DNA of 64,000 nt from Sphingobacterium sp. UBA5670 (GCF_002420705.1 NZ_DIIM01000016.1:220527-284526); one strand, 5' to 3'. Shown: positions 1 to 8,270, numbered from the stretch's first letter. The notes: generated by a model from the sequence alone, not told the origin. Numbers and translations: made by a program.

Positions 1-697
1 TACCATGATCGATGTCGAGTAATGTTGCCTGAGCTCCTTCCGCCAATACTTTTTGCCCATTTCGAAGCGCTTTATTCAGAAAGATTTCAGTGTCTGTAAT
101 CTGTATCTTTTTGAGGAAAATACATCCTAGCATAAAATTGTGATAAAGCTCTTCTAAGGCTGGCATTTCCTGTCCCAAATGCTGCAGTTCATTGTATTGA
201 CGATTTAAAATTTGATATACGTCATCCTTAAAATTGTCGGAATATATATCCTCCACGCGTAGATTCTGTCGTCTTATTTTATCGGAATAACTCGGGGCAA
301 TGCCATTCTTGGTCGTTCCTATCGTCCGATATAGTGCAGACTCTTCCATATAGATATCCCAATACCGGTGAGTGGGTAATACAAGATGTGCTTTTTGGGA
401 TATCAAAATTCTATTTACGAGATCTTGTTCCGGGATAATTTGCGCTAGTTCTTCAATTTCTGTTTTCAGGGACAGGGGATCAATGACTACGCCGGTACCA
501 ATGATGTTTTTGATGTGGGGAGAAAAAATCCCCGAAGGAAGCAGTTTTAGGGTAATCTTTTTGTCTTGATAATAGATACTATGTCCGGCATTTGCTCCAC
601 CGTTGAATCGCGCGATAATGTCATAGTCGCGCCCGATCAGATCGATAAATTTTCCTTTGCCCTCATCTCCCCATTGGAGCCCAATTAAAATGTCCAT
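1..697 (-). CDS. purA: Adenylosuccinate synthetase, N-terminal part, cut by window edge
   Basis: Would convert IMP, aspartate and GTP to adenylosuccinate, the first committed step of AMP synthesis in the cytoplasm. Reading the minus strand from an ATG at 697 gives MDILIGLQWGDEGKGKFIDL, which contains the family GDEGKGK phosphate loop, then ARFNGGANAGHS, LLPSGIFSP, GTGVVIDP, IGTTKNGIAPSYSDK and EGAQATLLDIDHG. About 232 of the usual 420-430 residues are visible; the 3' end lies outside the window. Several family-invariant positions differ (usual IGTTGRGIGPAY, usual EGAQGxLLDID). It is therefore either a divergent housekeeping copy or a second paralogue. The identification is firm; the functional class is less certain. 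Confidence 0.9.
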   Translation of the reverse strand, partial: MDILIGLQWGDEGKGKFIDLIGRDYDIIARFNGGANAGHSIYYQDKKITLKLLPSGIFSPHIKNIIGTGVVIDPLSLKTEIEELAQIIPEQDLVNRILISQKAHLVLPTHRYWDIYMEESALYRTIGTTKNGIAPSYSDKIRRQNLRVEDIYSDNFKDDVYQILNRQYNELQHLGQEMPALEELYHNFMLGCIFLKKIQITDTEIFLNKALRNGQKVLAEGAQATLLDIDHG

Positions 698-818
698 ATT
701 GCTTTTGTCTTGAATTTATATCCAAAGCTAGGGTTTGAGAAGTTGGGGGCAATTGTCATTTGGCAAAAAGTGAAGCTTGATATTTTTGTGAAGTACCCTT
801 GAGGCATATCGATTGAGT

Positions 819-1400
819 TTAAGCTTGTTTGTGTCCCAGCTGTTTTACTTTTTGTAGCCACTTATCTCGTTTAATAGGATCTGAGGTTTTGATAATGCCG
901 ATATAAGTAACTTTCACTGGCGATATTCCACAAAATAGCAGTGTCGATCTCTTTAGTTGGTTAACGCTGGGTTTACCGTAAACCAGTGTATAATACCAAC
1001 TGGGTTGATCGAGTGTTGTAATGATCCGGGCAGATTTTCCCTTCAGTAATTTATCCCAAAGAAGAGAATTTTCCCGATATTGAAAAGCAAACCCCGGTAA
1101 AAAAAGTCTATCGATAAAGCCTTTCATTAGTGCAGGAAGTCCACCCCACCAAACAGGATGTACCCAAACTAAATGATCGGCCCACTTTATGTCTTCCCAG
1201 GCAAGAAGTAGATCGGGTTCGAGTTCTGTCCTTTTACGATAACCAAATTGAAGGTTAGGGTTGAACTTGAGATCGATGATATGAATTGTCCGCACCTCAG
1301 CTCCGGAGGCTATTGCGCCTTCTTGATAAGCATTTGCAACCCCAAAATTGAAGGATTCCCGATTCGGGTGGCCGTTGATGATAAGTATTTTTTTCTGCAT
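819..1400 (-). CDS. NAD(P)H-dependent flavoprotein oxidoreductase (quinone reductase / KefF-MdaB fold)
   Basis: A 193-residue flavodoxin-like protein, probably FMN- or FAD-binding, that transfers two electrons from NAD(P)H to quinones or similar acceptors. It starts KILIINGHPNRESFN, the phosphate-binding loop of the NQO/KefF group, and carries HPVWWGGLPALMKGFIDR, the strand-helix element that packs on the isoalloxazine in this family. Length matches the family. It lies 58 bp downstream of a Crp/Fnr-type regulator on the same strand, so the two may be co-transcribed or the regulator may control it. The substrate cannot be read from sequence. Confidence 0.85.
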   Translation of the reverse strand: MQKKILIINGHPNRESFNFGVANAYQEGAIASGAEVRTIHIIDLKFNPNLQFGYRKRTELEPDLLLAWEDIKWADHLVWVHPVWWGGLPALMKGFIDRLFLPGFAFQYRENSLLWDKLLKGKSARIITTLDQPSWYYTLVYGKPSVNQLKRSTLLFCGISPVKVTYIGIIKTSDPIKRDKWLQKVKQLGHKQA

Positions 1401-1458
1401 GATGTTGTTTTACATCACAAAAATAGAATAGGCCAACCTCCTTTTACAGGACAAATGT

Positions 1459-2034
1459 CTAAAAAGAAATTTCGCTGCGGATACGGCTTAGGTGACGTTG
1501 GGTAATGCCCAAATAGGAGGCGAGGTATTGTAATGGAAGCTGTTGGATAAACTCGGGGTGATTTTTGAGCAAATTTGCATACCGTTGGGAAGCGGTTTCT
1601 TTTTGCAATTGGAATACACGTTTTTCAAGTTCAAGATATTGTTCCTCAGCAACCATTTTAAGATACTTTGTCCATTTTAAACTGTCTGTAGCAAGTTTGT
1701 CAATTGAGTGCTTTTTGATGGTCCAAAGCTCAGCGGAAGTAATGGCCTGCATAGTCTCGGTGCTTGGTCCTCCTGTGATAAAAGAAGAGTACGCTGCTAT
1801 CCAGGTATTGGGAAAGCGGAAACAATAGGTGATATCTTCCTTGTCTGCACTGCTATAATAGGAGCGAAAGATACCCGATTGTATAAATGCTACTTCATGA
1901 CAAGGTTGATTTTCTTTGACAAAAAAATCGTTTTTATTCAGCTTCTTGTATTCAAAAAGCTGAATAATTTCATTGATCTCTTCTTCCTCGAATAGACGCA
2001 AAGACCGAAAATATGCTGCTATCATGTCTTCCAA
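1459..2034 (-). CDS. Crp/Fnr family transcriptional regulator
   Basis: A 191-residue regulator of the Bacteroidota Crp/Fnr type. Residues about 10-115 form a cyclic-nucleotide-binding-like beta roll (LNKNDFFVKENQPCHEVAFIQSGIFRSYY). A long helix follows, and the C-terminal helix-turn-helix is QYLASYLGITQRHLSRIRSE. The canonical cAMP phosphate-binding arginine motif is not evident and there is no FNR-style cysteine cluster, so the effector is unknown. Its position immediately upstream of the flavoprotein oxidoreductase suggests control of that gene. Confidence 0.87.
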   Translation of the reverse strand: MEDMIAAYFRSLRLFEEEEINEIIQLFEYKKLNKNDFFVKENQPCHEVAFIQSGIFRSYYSSADKEDITYCFRFPNTWIAAYSSFITGGPSTETMQAITSAELWTIKKHSIDKLATDSLKWTKYLKMVAEEQYLELEKRVFQLQKETASQRYANLLKNHPEFIQQLPLQYLASYLGITQRHLSRIRSEISF

Positions 2035-2296
2035 ACTTAACTAAATTGCGGTATTAATGCAAGATAAATCCAATAGGGCCAGCTTCAAAAGATCAATATC
2101 TTATACCGGCTAATGATTAAAAATAAGCAGTTCTATTGCGCATCTATTTATTCCGATTGAATGATCAATCGCCTCAAGGGAATTTTATTGATTTCCTACG
2201 TCCAATTTACATACAATTCCCTATTCTCACTTTAAGAATAGGAACCTGATGTTATCTGAGCGATCCTGATCATCGATCGACTTATGCGTTTTTTAT

Positions 2297-3025
2297 CTAT
2301 TTGATTAGAAAATCACCATAGAAATCAGGAATATCGCTGCTGTAAATAGCCTTAGCAACCTCAGTTATTGGATAATCTACCTTAACGATTTGGGCTTCCA
2401 TCCCCTCTTTAGAAAGTGTTATGATGGAATAGGTCGCTTTTCTATCTTTTTCCTTGCTGCGTCCGACAGAACCACAATTGACAAACAAAATATCTTCCGA
2501 TTGCTGGATATAGGAATGATGGGTATGTCCCATCACGAGAATGTCTATTGTTTTTTTCTTTAAGTGAGCGGATAAATCGGCCTTAGGAGTAGATTGATGA
2601 ATATATTCATCGTTACTTTGAAGACTCGCGTGTACGAGCAGTATTTTTCTTAAGCTCTTTCCTGTTTTAAACGTCAGTTCAATATTATAGGGTAAAGTGG
2701 CCAACCATTTTTTATGAGGAGCGGAGATTTCCTCTTTACTGAGGTTGATCGCTATTTCACGATTTAAGGTCTCCTGCACATCATGGTGCGGCAAAGGGAT
2801 AATCGCTTCATCAAAAGCAATTCTTTGGTCGTGGTTGCCCAAAAGGCATAGGATGTTTTTTTCCTGTATACGGGCTATTACTTCATTGCCCCAAGGGGCA
2901 AAATCAACGAGATCACCTAAACAGTAGATCTGTGTTATCCCTCTCTTACTGATATCTGCTAAAACCGCATCCAATGCAATTATATTGGCATGGATATCAC
3001 TTATTATGGCGAGTTGTATCTTCAT
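2297..3025 (-). CDS. Calcineurin-like metallophosphoesterase (YfcE/MJ0936 type)
   Basis: A 242-residue dinuclear-metal phosphoesterase. All family blocks are visible: SDIH (D10, H12), GDLVD (D38), LLGNHD (N64, H65), VMGHTHHS and the closing NCGSVGRS. There is no signal peptide, so it acts in the cytoplasm. The size and the C-terminal GSVGRS block place it with the YfcE-like phosphodiesterases rather than the larger secreted phosphatases (compare the gene at 32.0-33.2 kb). It stands alone: 262 bp separate it from the Crp/Fnr gene downstream. The natural substrate is not known. Confidence 0.88.
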   Translation of the reverse strand: MKIQLAIISDIHANIIALDAVLADISKRGITQIYCLGDLVDFAPWGNEVIARIQEKNILCLLGNHDQRIAFDEAIIPLPHHDVQETLNREIAINLSKEEISAPHKKWLATLPYNIELTFKTGKSLRKILLVHASLQSNDEYIHQSTPKADLSAHLKKKTIDILVMGHTHHSYIQQSEDILFVNCGSVGRSKEKDRKATYSIITLSKEGMEAQIVKVDYPITEVAKAIYSSDIPDFYGDFLIK

Positions 3026-3162
3026 TTTACACTACAAACTTAATAATTCACTATGCGAATTAATCGTGTCGTTTGTTGTTTTAATGAGAAAATGAGACTG
3101 CTATTATATTCAATCGTTATTATGAACATAAGCTGGCGGGAACCATCGAAATAGTATTTTAT

Positions 3163-3205
3163 ATGGGCTCATGTTTTCTTGCTTCGGCCTTATACATGAG
3201 CCCAT
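3163..3205 (-). terminator. Hairpin downstream of the SDR gene, possible terminator
   Basis: ATGGGCTCATG (3163-3173) and CATGAGCCCAT (3195-3205) form a perfect 11-bp stem around a 21-nt loop, starting 16 bp after the SDR stop codon on the minus strand. The run of U expected after an intrinsic terminator is weak (TATAAAATA), so it could instead be an mRNA 3' stabilising hairpin. Confidence 0.5.
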
Positions 3206-3221
3206 TCAATTCATCTGTTAT

Positions 3222-3983
3222 TTAAAGGTTCATTCCTCCGGATACTTCGATGCGTTGCCCATTGATCCATCTGGCTTCTTCTGTACATAGGAAAGCTACG
3301 ACACCGCCGATATCGTCAGGTACTCCAGCACGTCCTAAAGCTGTTACACTGGCGATATGCGCATTCGTTTCTTTGTTATCCCGTACATGACCACCTCCAA
3401 AGTCTGTCTCCATTGCGCCTGGAGCAACTACATTTGCTCCAATGCCACGTGGGCCCAGTTCTTTGGCTAGATACCTTGTTAAGACCTCAATTGCTCCTTT
3501 CATAGAGCCGTAGGCCGATGATCCCGGAAAGGCAAAGCGAGCTAGGCCGGAGGAAATATTAATAATGCGTCCTCCATCATTTAAATGAGGAAGTGTTTTT
3601 TGTGTGAGAAAAAATACTCCTTTATAGTGAATGTTATAAGCAGTATCAAATTGTTCTTCGGTCGTTTCCACAAAAGGAGCATATAATGCTGTTCCAGCAT
3701 TATTGATTAGGAAATCGAAATTGGACTGCCCTGTCTGTTCTCTCAAATGATGGGTAACTCGTTCTAAGAAGTTATCAAAGGACGATACATTACCTGCATC
3801 GAATTGAAAGGCTGCAGCATGTTGTCCTAAAGACTTTATATGAGCAACAACCTGATCTGCTTCACTCTGATTACTATTGTAGGTGAGCATGACGTCAATC
3901 CCTTTTTTTGCGAGGCTAATTGCCATGTTTCTACCCAACCCGCGACTTCCTCCAGTCACCAACGCTATTTTATTTGTAGCCAT
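3222..3983 (-). CDS. Short-chain dehydrogenase/reductase (FabG-like)
   Basis: A 253-residue NAD(P)-dependent oxidoreductase of the classical SDR type. The cofactor loop TGGSRGLG is at residues 10-17, NNAG at about 94-97, and the catalytic triad is S145, Y158, K162 (YGSMK). The C-terminus ending INGQRIEVSGGM is typical of FabG-like members. It is divergent in sequence from housekeeping FabG and sits next to an AraC regulator rather than fatty-acid genes, so a detoxification or specialised carbonyl reductase role is more likely. The AraC gene 92 bp upstream on the same strand is the likely regulator. Confidence 0.88.
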   Translation of the reverse strand: MATNKIALVTGGSRGLGRNMAISLAKKGIDVMLTYNSNQSEADQVVAHIKSLGQHAAAFQFDAGNVSSFDNFLERVTHHLREQTGQSNFDFLINNAGTALYAPFVETTEEQFDTAYNIHYKGVFFLTQKTLPHLNDGGRIINISSGLARFAFPGSSAYGSMKGAIEVLTRYLAKELGPRGIGANVVAPGAMETDFGGGHVRDNKETNAHIASVTALGRAGVPDDIGGVVAFLCTEEARWINGQRIEVSGGMNL

Positions 3984-4075
3984 TTCTGATTTGTTTTAAA
4001 TTTAACATGACAAAGATCCATTGAAAAAATAAATCTTTCCTTGCAAAAAGCAAATGAATAATTGCGAAATTCAAA

Positions 4076-4990
4076 TTATAACGTTTGGGAACGAAAATTG
4101 TTTGGTGCAAGACTGGTCTGTTTTTTGAAAAAATTGGAGAAATGTGCTATTTCTTCAAAACCAAGTGAATAGGCGATTTCGGATATATTCCAGTCGGTTT
4201 GCCGTAATAAAATCTTAGCTTCCTGTGTTACCCTTGCAGCGATAATGTGACTTGTCGTTTTACCTGTATTTTCTTTCAGGGTTTTATTTAAGTGGTTGAC
4301 ATGGATGGCAAGCCGGTCAGCAAAATCATTTGCTGTACGCAACTGTACCCGCTGCATCGGTGATTCAATTGGAAATTGTCTTTCTAGTAGCTCTACAAAT
4401 AGTGACGTAATTCTGTTGGAAGCATTGTACGCTGGGTTTGTGATACTTTTCGGTTGTAATTTTTGTCCATAGTGGATGATTTCCAATACATAATTGCGCA
4501 AAAGGTCGTATTTAAACGCATACTCAGAAGATAGCTCCTTGTTCATTTTCAGGAAGATATCTTCAATTTCCATTCGTTGTTCTATCGATAGTTGAAAAAT
4601 CGGAAGTCCTCCCGGTTGAAAGATAGGGAGATCGTCTATCACAGCTCCACTTTTATTTCGAGTAAGGAATTCATCGGTGAAAACACAAAAATAACCTTTT
4701 TGATGCTCATCCTTCGGTATCCAGTGATAAGGAACTTTTGGGGTAGCAAATACAAGCGCAGATTCATCTATTTCGATTACTTTGTCAGCATACTCGGCTG
4801 TGTTTTTTCCTGTGATTAGGCTGATTTTGTAGTAAGTACGCTTGTTATAAGGCATGACCGGCTTATCTTTCATTTTTTTTGCTAGTTCCTCATAACTGAA
4901 AACATTAAAATGACCAATTTCTTGGGCTATTTGCTTTGGAATACTTGCATTAATCTGCTGATAGAACTGTTCGATTGAAGTTGTATTCAT
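4076..4990 (-). CDS. AraC family transcriptional regulator
   Basis: About 304 residues if translation starts at the ATG at 4990 (MNTTSIEQFYQQ); an in-frame upstream ATG at 5044 would add an unlikely 18-residue tail. Residues 30-170 are a cupin-like sensor (YYKISLITGKNTAEYADK), and the last 100 residues hold two helix-turn-helices, ending with the AraC signature IAYSLGFEEIAHFSNFFKKQ. It lies between the SDR gene and the divergent ohr operon, and could act on either. The shared 140-bp intergenic region contains the promoter-like sequences described separately. Confidence 0.88.
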   Translation of the reverse strand: MNTTSIEQFYQQINASIPKQIAQEIGHFNVFSYEELAKKMKDKPVMPYNKRTYYKISLITGKNTAEYADKVIEIDESALVFATPKVPYHWIPKDEHQKGYFCVFTDEFLTRNKSGAVIDDLPIFQPGGLPIFQLSIEQRMEIEDIFLKMNKELSSEYAFKYDLLRNYVLEIIHYGQKLQPKSITNPAYNASNRITSLFVELLERQFPIESPMQRVQLRTANDFADRLAIHVNHLNKTLKENTGKTTSHIIAARVTQEAKILLRQTDWNISEIAYSLGFEEIAHFSNFFKKQTSLAPNNFRSQTL

Positions 4991-5069
4991 AAAATAACGA
5001 TTTGCGATAATCAAACTTATGGAAAATATTTTGCATCCTGGCAATTTTCATTTTAATGTAAATTGTCAT

Positions 5070-5113
5070 ATTATATTTTGCACAATATAATTTTCAGCTA
5101 TACATTTGTACAA
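5070..5113 (+). promoter_or_regulatory. Promoter and operator candidates of the ohr operon
   Basis: TTTG at 5077-5080 and TACATTTG at 5101-5108 are separated by 20 bp, fitting the Bacteroidota -33/-7 promoter (TTTG ... TAnnTTTG). Two inverted repeats overlap it: ATTATATT-N6-AATATAAT (5070-5091) and the palindrome TTGTACAA (5106-5113) at the expected start of transcription. Known OhrR operators are AT-rich inverted repeats containing TACAAT-like halves, so the second repeat is a plausible OhrR site; this is inference. Confidence 0.5.
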
Positions 5114-5130
5114 TAAAAAACAAATTAAAT

Positions 5131-5556
5131 ATGAAAACGTTATATAATATCGGTGCTACGGCTAAAGGAGGACGAAATGGTCAAGTAAAAAGTGAAAATG
5201 GTGTATTGGATCTGGCGGTCCGCATGCCGAAAGGTCTTGGTGGAGCGAATGACGATTATGCCAATCCAGAGATGCTTTTTGCTGCGGGATATGCAGCTTG
5301 TTTTGATAGCGCCCTGAATTTAGTGATTAGAACCGAGAAGGTGAAAACTGGAGAGACTTCGGTGACGGCAAGAGTGAGCATAGGTCAGCTAGAGAATGGC
5401 GGATTTGGGCTTGCGGCAGAATTACATGCAAATATTCCTGGGGTAAGTTTGGAATTAGCGCAGCAATTAATCGAGAAAGCACACCAAGTTTGCCCTTACT
5501 CAAATGCAACAAGAGGAAATATGGAAGTCAAACTGAGTGTATCAACAAACGAATAA
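5131..5556 (+). CDS. ohr: Organic hydroperoxide resistance protein (Ohr, OsmC fold)
   Basis: A 141-residue thiol peroxidase that reduces organic and fatty-acid hydroperoxides in the cytoplasm. The two reactive cysteines are C57 (GYAACFDSAL) and C121 (CPYSNATRGN). R15 and E47, which position the peroxidatic cysteine in Ohr, are also present. The VCPYS and TRGN motifs distinguish Ohr from OsmC. It is the first gene of a four-gene unit with a DUF1304 membrane protein 3 bp downstream, a nitroreductase, and a MarR/OhrR regulator, so its expression is probably peroxide-inducible. Confidence 0.95.
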   Translation: MKTLYNIGATAKGGRNGQVKSENGVLDLAVRMPKGLGGANDDYANPEMLFAAGYAACFDSALNLVIRTEKVKTGETSVTARVSIGQLENGGFGLAAELHANIPGVSLELAQQLIEKAHQVCPYSNATRGNMEVKLSVSTNE

Positions 5557-5559
5557 TAT

Positions 5560-5928
5560 ATGAATTATGTTGCCAACGTGCTTACGGCACTTGTACTTTT
5601 AGAACATCTATACATCGTATGGATGGAAATGTTTGCTTGGGAAACTGCTGGAAAACGTAGTTTTGGAAAGGCCCTTTCCGCTGAGCTATTTAAACCGACA
5701 AAGGGGCTTGCCGCAAATCAAGGGCTTTATAATGGCTTTTTGGTCGCAGGTTTAACTTGGTCTTTTTTTATTAGCGATCCAGTCTGGAGTGATAACGTTC
5801 GTTTGTTCTTTCTAGGCTGCGTGCTTGTTGCCGGTATTTTTGGCGGAATTACTGCAAGTAAAAAAATATTTTTTGTACAAGGGGTTCCAGCATTGCTGGC
5901 ATTATTATCTGTTATTTTTTTTAAATAA
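5560..5928 (+). CDS. DUF1304 family membrane protein
   Basis: A 122-residue protein with four predicted membrane helices. It matches the DUF1304 pattern: an N-terminal helix with EHLYIVWMEMFAW, the LAANQGLYNGFLVAGL block, and a C-terminal FVQGVPALLAL helix. The biochemical role of the family is not established. Here it is only 3 bp behind ohr and 13 bp ahead of the nitroreductase, so it belongs to the peroxide/electrophile-stress operon. Confidence 0.87.
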   Translation: MNYVANVLTALVLLEHLYIVWMEMFAWETAGKRSFGKALSAELFKPTKGLAANQGLYNGFLVAGLTWSFFISDPVWSDNVRLFFLGCVLVAGIFGGITASKKIFFVQGVPALLALLSVIFFK

Positions 5929-5941
5929 ATTTATTATCAAC

Positions 5942-6577
5942 ATGTCATTAATAGAAGATTTAAAATGGCGTCATGCTGTAAAAGCATATGATCCAACAAA
6001 AAAAGTTAGTCAGGAAAATATAGATAAAATCGTTGAGGCGGCGCGCTTTGCACCCACTTCTTCAGGCTTGCAACCATTTAAAATATTGGTTGTAGAAAAC
6101 CAAAAATTAAAAGAGGAATTGGCAAAGGGAGCGCTGAATCCCGAATGTATGCGTGAATGTTCGCATGTATTGGTTTTTGCGGCATGGGATCGTTATACGG
6201 AAGAGCGTATTGATAAAGTTTATGATTTCACAACAGATGAACGCGATCTACCCCGGGGACGTTTTGGATCCTATACCGAGAAGTTGAAATCGATTTACCT
6301 GAACGAGGCTGCTGAACGAAACTTTGCACATACCGCAAGACAGACCTACATTGCTTTAGGTCTGGCCCTGGCTCAGGCCGCAGAGCTTCGCGTCGATTCT
6401 ACTCCTGCTGAGGGCTTCGATAACCGTGTGGTAGATGAGGTATTACAATTGGAAAAGCATGGATTGAAAAGTGTTTCGTTGATGTATGTCGGTGTGGCAG
6501 ATGCTTCTCGTGACTGGATTTCCACAATGAAGAAAGTTCGAGTTCCCAAGGAAGAATTTGTTGTGGAGTATAAATAA
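5942..6577 (+). CDS. NAD(P)H-dependent nitroreductase family protein
   Basis: A 212-residue FMN-dependent oxidoreductase of the NfsB/nitroreductase fold. The ATG at 5942 (MSLIEDLKWRHAVKAYDP) is chosen because the N-terminal RHAVKAYDP block is the family FMN-phosphate contact; a longer in-frame reading would overlap the DUF1304 gene. Further family blocks are ARFAPTSSGLQPFKILVV and the C-terminal region that folds over the dimer partner. Likely substrates are quinones or nitro compounds. Third gene of the ohr operon, 13 bp after DUF1304. Confidence 0.87.
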   Translation: MSLIEDLKWRHAVKAYDPTKKVSQENIDKIVEAARFAPTSSGLQPFKILVVENQKLKEELAKGALNPECMRECSHVLVFAAWDRYTEERIDKVYDFTTDERDLPRGRFGSYTEKLKSIYLNEAAERNFAHTARQTYIALGLALAQAAELRVDSTPAEGFDNRVVDEVLQLEKHGLKSVSLMYVGVADASRDWISTMKKVRVPKEEFVVEYK

Positions 6578-6625
6578 ACAGTATACAGCTTTTCAATCCC
6601 TAATAAAACTCAATATATTTGCGAA

Positions 6626-7057
6626 ATGGATGATTTATTAAAATTAGACAAACAGCTCTGTTTTTCCGTGTATGTATTGCATCGGGAAATTATGCAGCGC
6701 TATCGTGCTATTCTTGAAGAGATTGATTTGACCTATCCGCAGTATATCACGATGATGGCTTTATGGGAAAACGATGAGCAAACGGTAAATCAACTTGGTG
6801 GGAAACTATATTTGGATAATGGAACACTTACACCGCTTTTGAAGCGCTTGGAGAGCAAATCTTTGCTTACTAGGACACGGAGCAAAGAAGATGAAAGGGT
6901 TGTGAAAATAAAGTTAACCGAACAGGGAACTGCATTGAAAGAAAAGGCGAGCTGTATCCCGATGCAGATTTTTGAGGCATTAAAGCTCGACTATGCGGAT
7001 ATGGCTCAGCTTAAGGCTTTGGCAGAGAAGATCGTTAAAAATGCTGGAGAAAGTTAG
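6626..7057 (+). CDS. ohrR: MarR family repressor, OhrR type
   Basis: A 143-residue winged-helix repressor. The early cysteine C12 in KLDKQLCFSVYV corresponds to the peroxide-sensing cysteine of OhrR, and the winged helix GGKLYLDNGTLTPLLKRLE and wing SKEDERVVKIKLT are clear. Oxidation of C12 by organic hydroperoxides would release DNA. Last gene of the unit, 48 bp after the nitroreductase and followed by an intrinsic terminator. Only one conserved N-terminal cysteine is present, so it could be the 1-Cys type; C59-equivalents cannot be judged without a structure. Confidence 0.9.
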   Translation: MDDLLKLDKQLCFSVYVLHREIMQRYRAILEEIDLTYPQYITMMALWENDEQTVNQLGGKLYLDNGTLTPLLKRLESKSLLTRTRSKEDERVVKIKLTEQGTALKEKASCIPMQIFEALKLDYADMAQLKALAEKIVKNAGES

Positions 7058-7080
7058 CTGTTTGTATTATATGAATATAA

Positions 7081-7122
7081 AAAAGGATCGAATGCAGATG
7101 AACTGTATTCGATCCTTTTTTT
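7081..7122 (+). terminator. Rho-independent terminator of the ohr operon
   Basis: GGATCGAAT (7085-7093) pairs perfectly with ATTCGATCC (7107-7115), followed by seven T; the preceding A-run extends the stem. It lies 24 bp after ohrR. Confidence 0.88.
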
Positions 7123-7202
7123 GAAAGTTCGCCTCTAGCTGTTCATATTACATTAGCATGTTTCGGATTTTTTTGCAGCACTGTAATGCGGAGATTCGCT
7201 GA

Positions 7203-7916
7203 ATGGAAAATATCATTCAAAAAATAAGAGACCTGGACTGGGCTGCGATTACAGAAACAATGCATACCCAGGGTTATACGATCATTCCAAAGTTACTTAC
7301 AGATTCGCAATGTGATTTATTAAAAAAGGGGTATGGTGATTCAGGTGGCTATCGTAAAACTGTTATTATGGCGAAACATCGATTTGGATTAGGAGAGTAT
7401 AAATATTTTGATTATCCCTTGCCCGACTTGATCCAAACCATTCGATCGGAATTTTATCCTTATTTGGCAATTATTGCGAACGCCTGGTTTCGGGCATTGG
7501 GAATAAAACTATCGTTTCCTCCAAAACATGAAGAGTTTTTGACGCATTGTCGGCGCCACGGTCAAGAGCAGGCAACGGTATTGATTTTGAAATATACACA
7601 AGGGGGCTTCAATACGTTGCATCAGGACTTATATGGAGAAGTCTATTTTCCAATGCAGGTTGTTCTGATGTTGGATGAACCCGAATTCGATTTCACCGGC
7701 GGAGAGTTTGTATTAACACAACAAATTCCAAGAGCACAATCAAAAGCAATTGTTCTAAAACCTAAAAAGGGAGAGCTCGTTCTTTTTGCGACAAATTTTA
7801 GACCGGAGAAGGGGCGTATGGGATATTTCAGGATTAATATGAAGCATGGAGTGAGTGAGGTCACATCAGGGGAGCGACATGCTTTGGGTATAATTTTTCA
7901 TGACGCTGAGAAATAG
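7203..7916 (+). CDS. 2-oxoglutarate/Fe(II)-dependent oxygenase
   Basis: A 237-residue double-stranded beta-helix oxygenase. The metal triad is H140-x-D142 (TLHQDLYGE) and H215 (NMKHGVSEV), and R225 (SGERHALGIIFHD) is placed to bind 2-oxoglutarate. The middle contains FPMQVVLMLDEP and TGGEFVLTQQ, as in the COG3826-type oxygenases. It is 8 bp upstream of a small Ada-like zinc protein, which suggests one transcript and a shared role, possibly oxidative repair of alkylated nucleic acid; that role is inference from context, not shown by the fold. Confidence 0.87.
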   Translation: MENIIQKIRDLDWAAITETMHTQGYTIIPKLLTDSQCDLLKKGYGDSGGYRKTVIMAKHRFGLGEYKYFDYPLPDLIQTIRSEFYPYLAIIANAWFRALGIKLSFPPKHEEFLTHCRRHGQEQATVLILKYTQGGFNTLHQDLYGEVYFPMQVVLMLDEPEFDFTGGEFVLTQQIPRAQSKAIVLKPKKGELVLFATNFRPEKGRMGYFRINMKHGVSEVTSGERHALGIIFHDAEK

Positions 7917-7924
7917 ATAAAACA

Positions 7925-8188
7925 ATGGAATGGCACAAAAATATAACAGATGCTTTATTGCATGCTAAGATTCGCCGTGGAGAAATTTGCTTTGGCGGAA
8001 ATGAAAAGTTGAGAATTTATGGATTGCTTCATTGCACATCAGGCAAGCGGATGAAGCGGAATAACAGAGTCTTTTTTACTTCGGAACAAGATGCGATAAA
8101 ACATCACTACCGTCCTTGTGGGCATTGCTTGAAAGCCGATTATGTGAAATGGAAAGTAGCAAATAAGGGAGTAAATCGAATTCAATAA
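7925..8188 (+). CDS. Stand-alone Ada-like metal-binding domain protein
   Basis: An 87-residue protein that is essentially one Ada N-terminal zinc domain. RVFFTSEQDAIKHHYRPCGHC matches the second half of the Ada zinc fold, with C65 and C68 as ligands. C37 (LLHCTSGKRM) lines up with Ada Cys42. The position of the methyl-accepting Cys38 of E. coli Ada appears to be occupied by glycine (G33), with H36 next to C37 as a possible fourth ligand. It therefore probably recognises or binds DNA or another partner rather than acting as a methyltransferase. It is 8 bp downstream of the 2OG oxygenase. Confidence 0.82.
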   Translation: MEWHKNITDALLHAKIRRGEICFGGNEKLRIYGLLHCTSGKRMKRNNRVFFTSEQDAIKHHYRPCGHCLKADYVKWKVANKGVNRIQ

Positions 8189-8270
8189 AAGAGGCTTATC
8201 GCAATTTCGTTGTGCTTTGTTGATTTTTGTGTTTATCTTGGCCAAAGTTAATTTTCGGATCAAAAGAGAA

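Noticed and set aside
1248..1505. Open frame opposite the flavoprotein gene
   Set aside because: It is antisense to two well-supported genes and has no family pattern.
3799..3983. Possibility that the SDR gene is the housekeeping fabG
   Set aside because: It is adjacent to an AraC regulator rather than fatty-acid genes and lacks closer FabG features.
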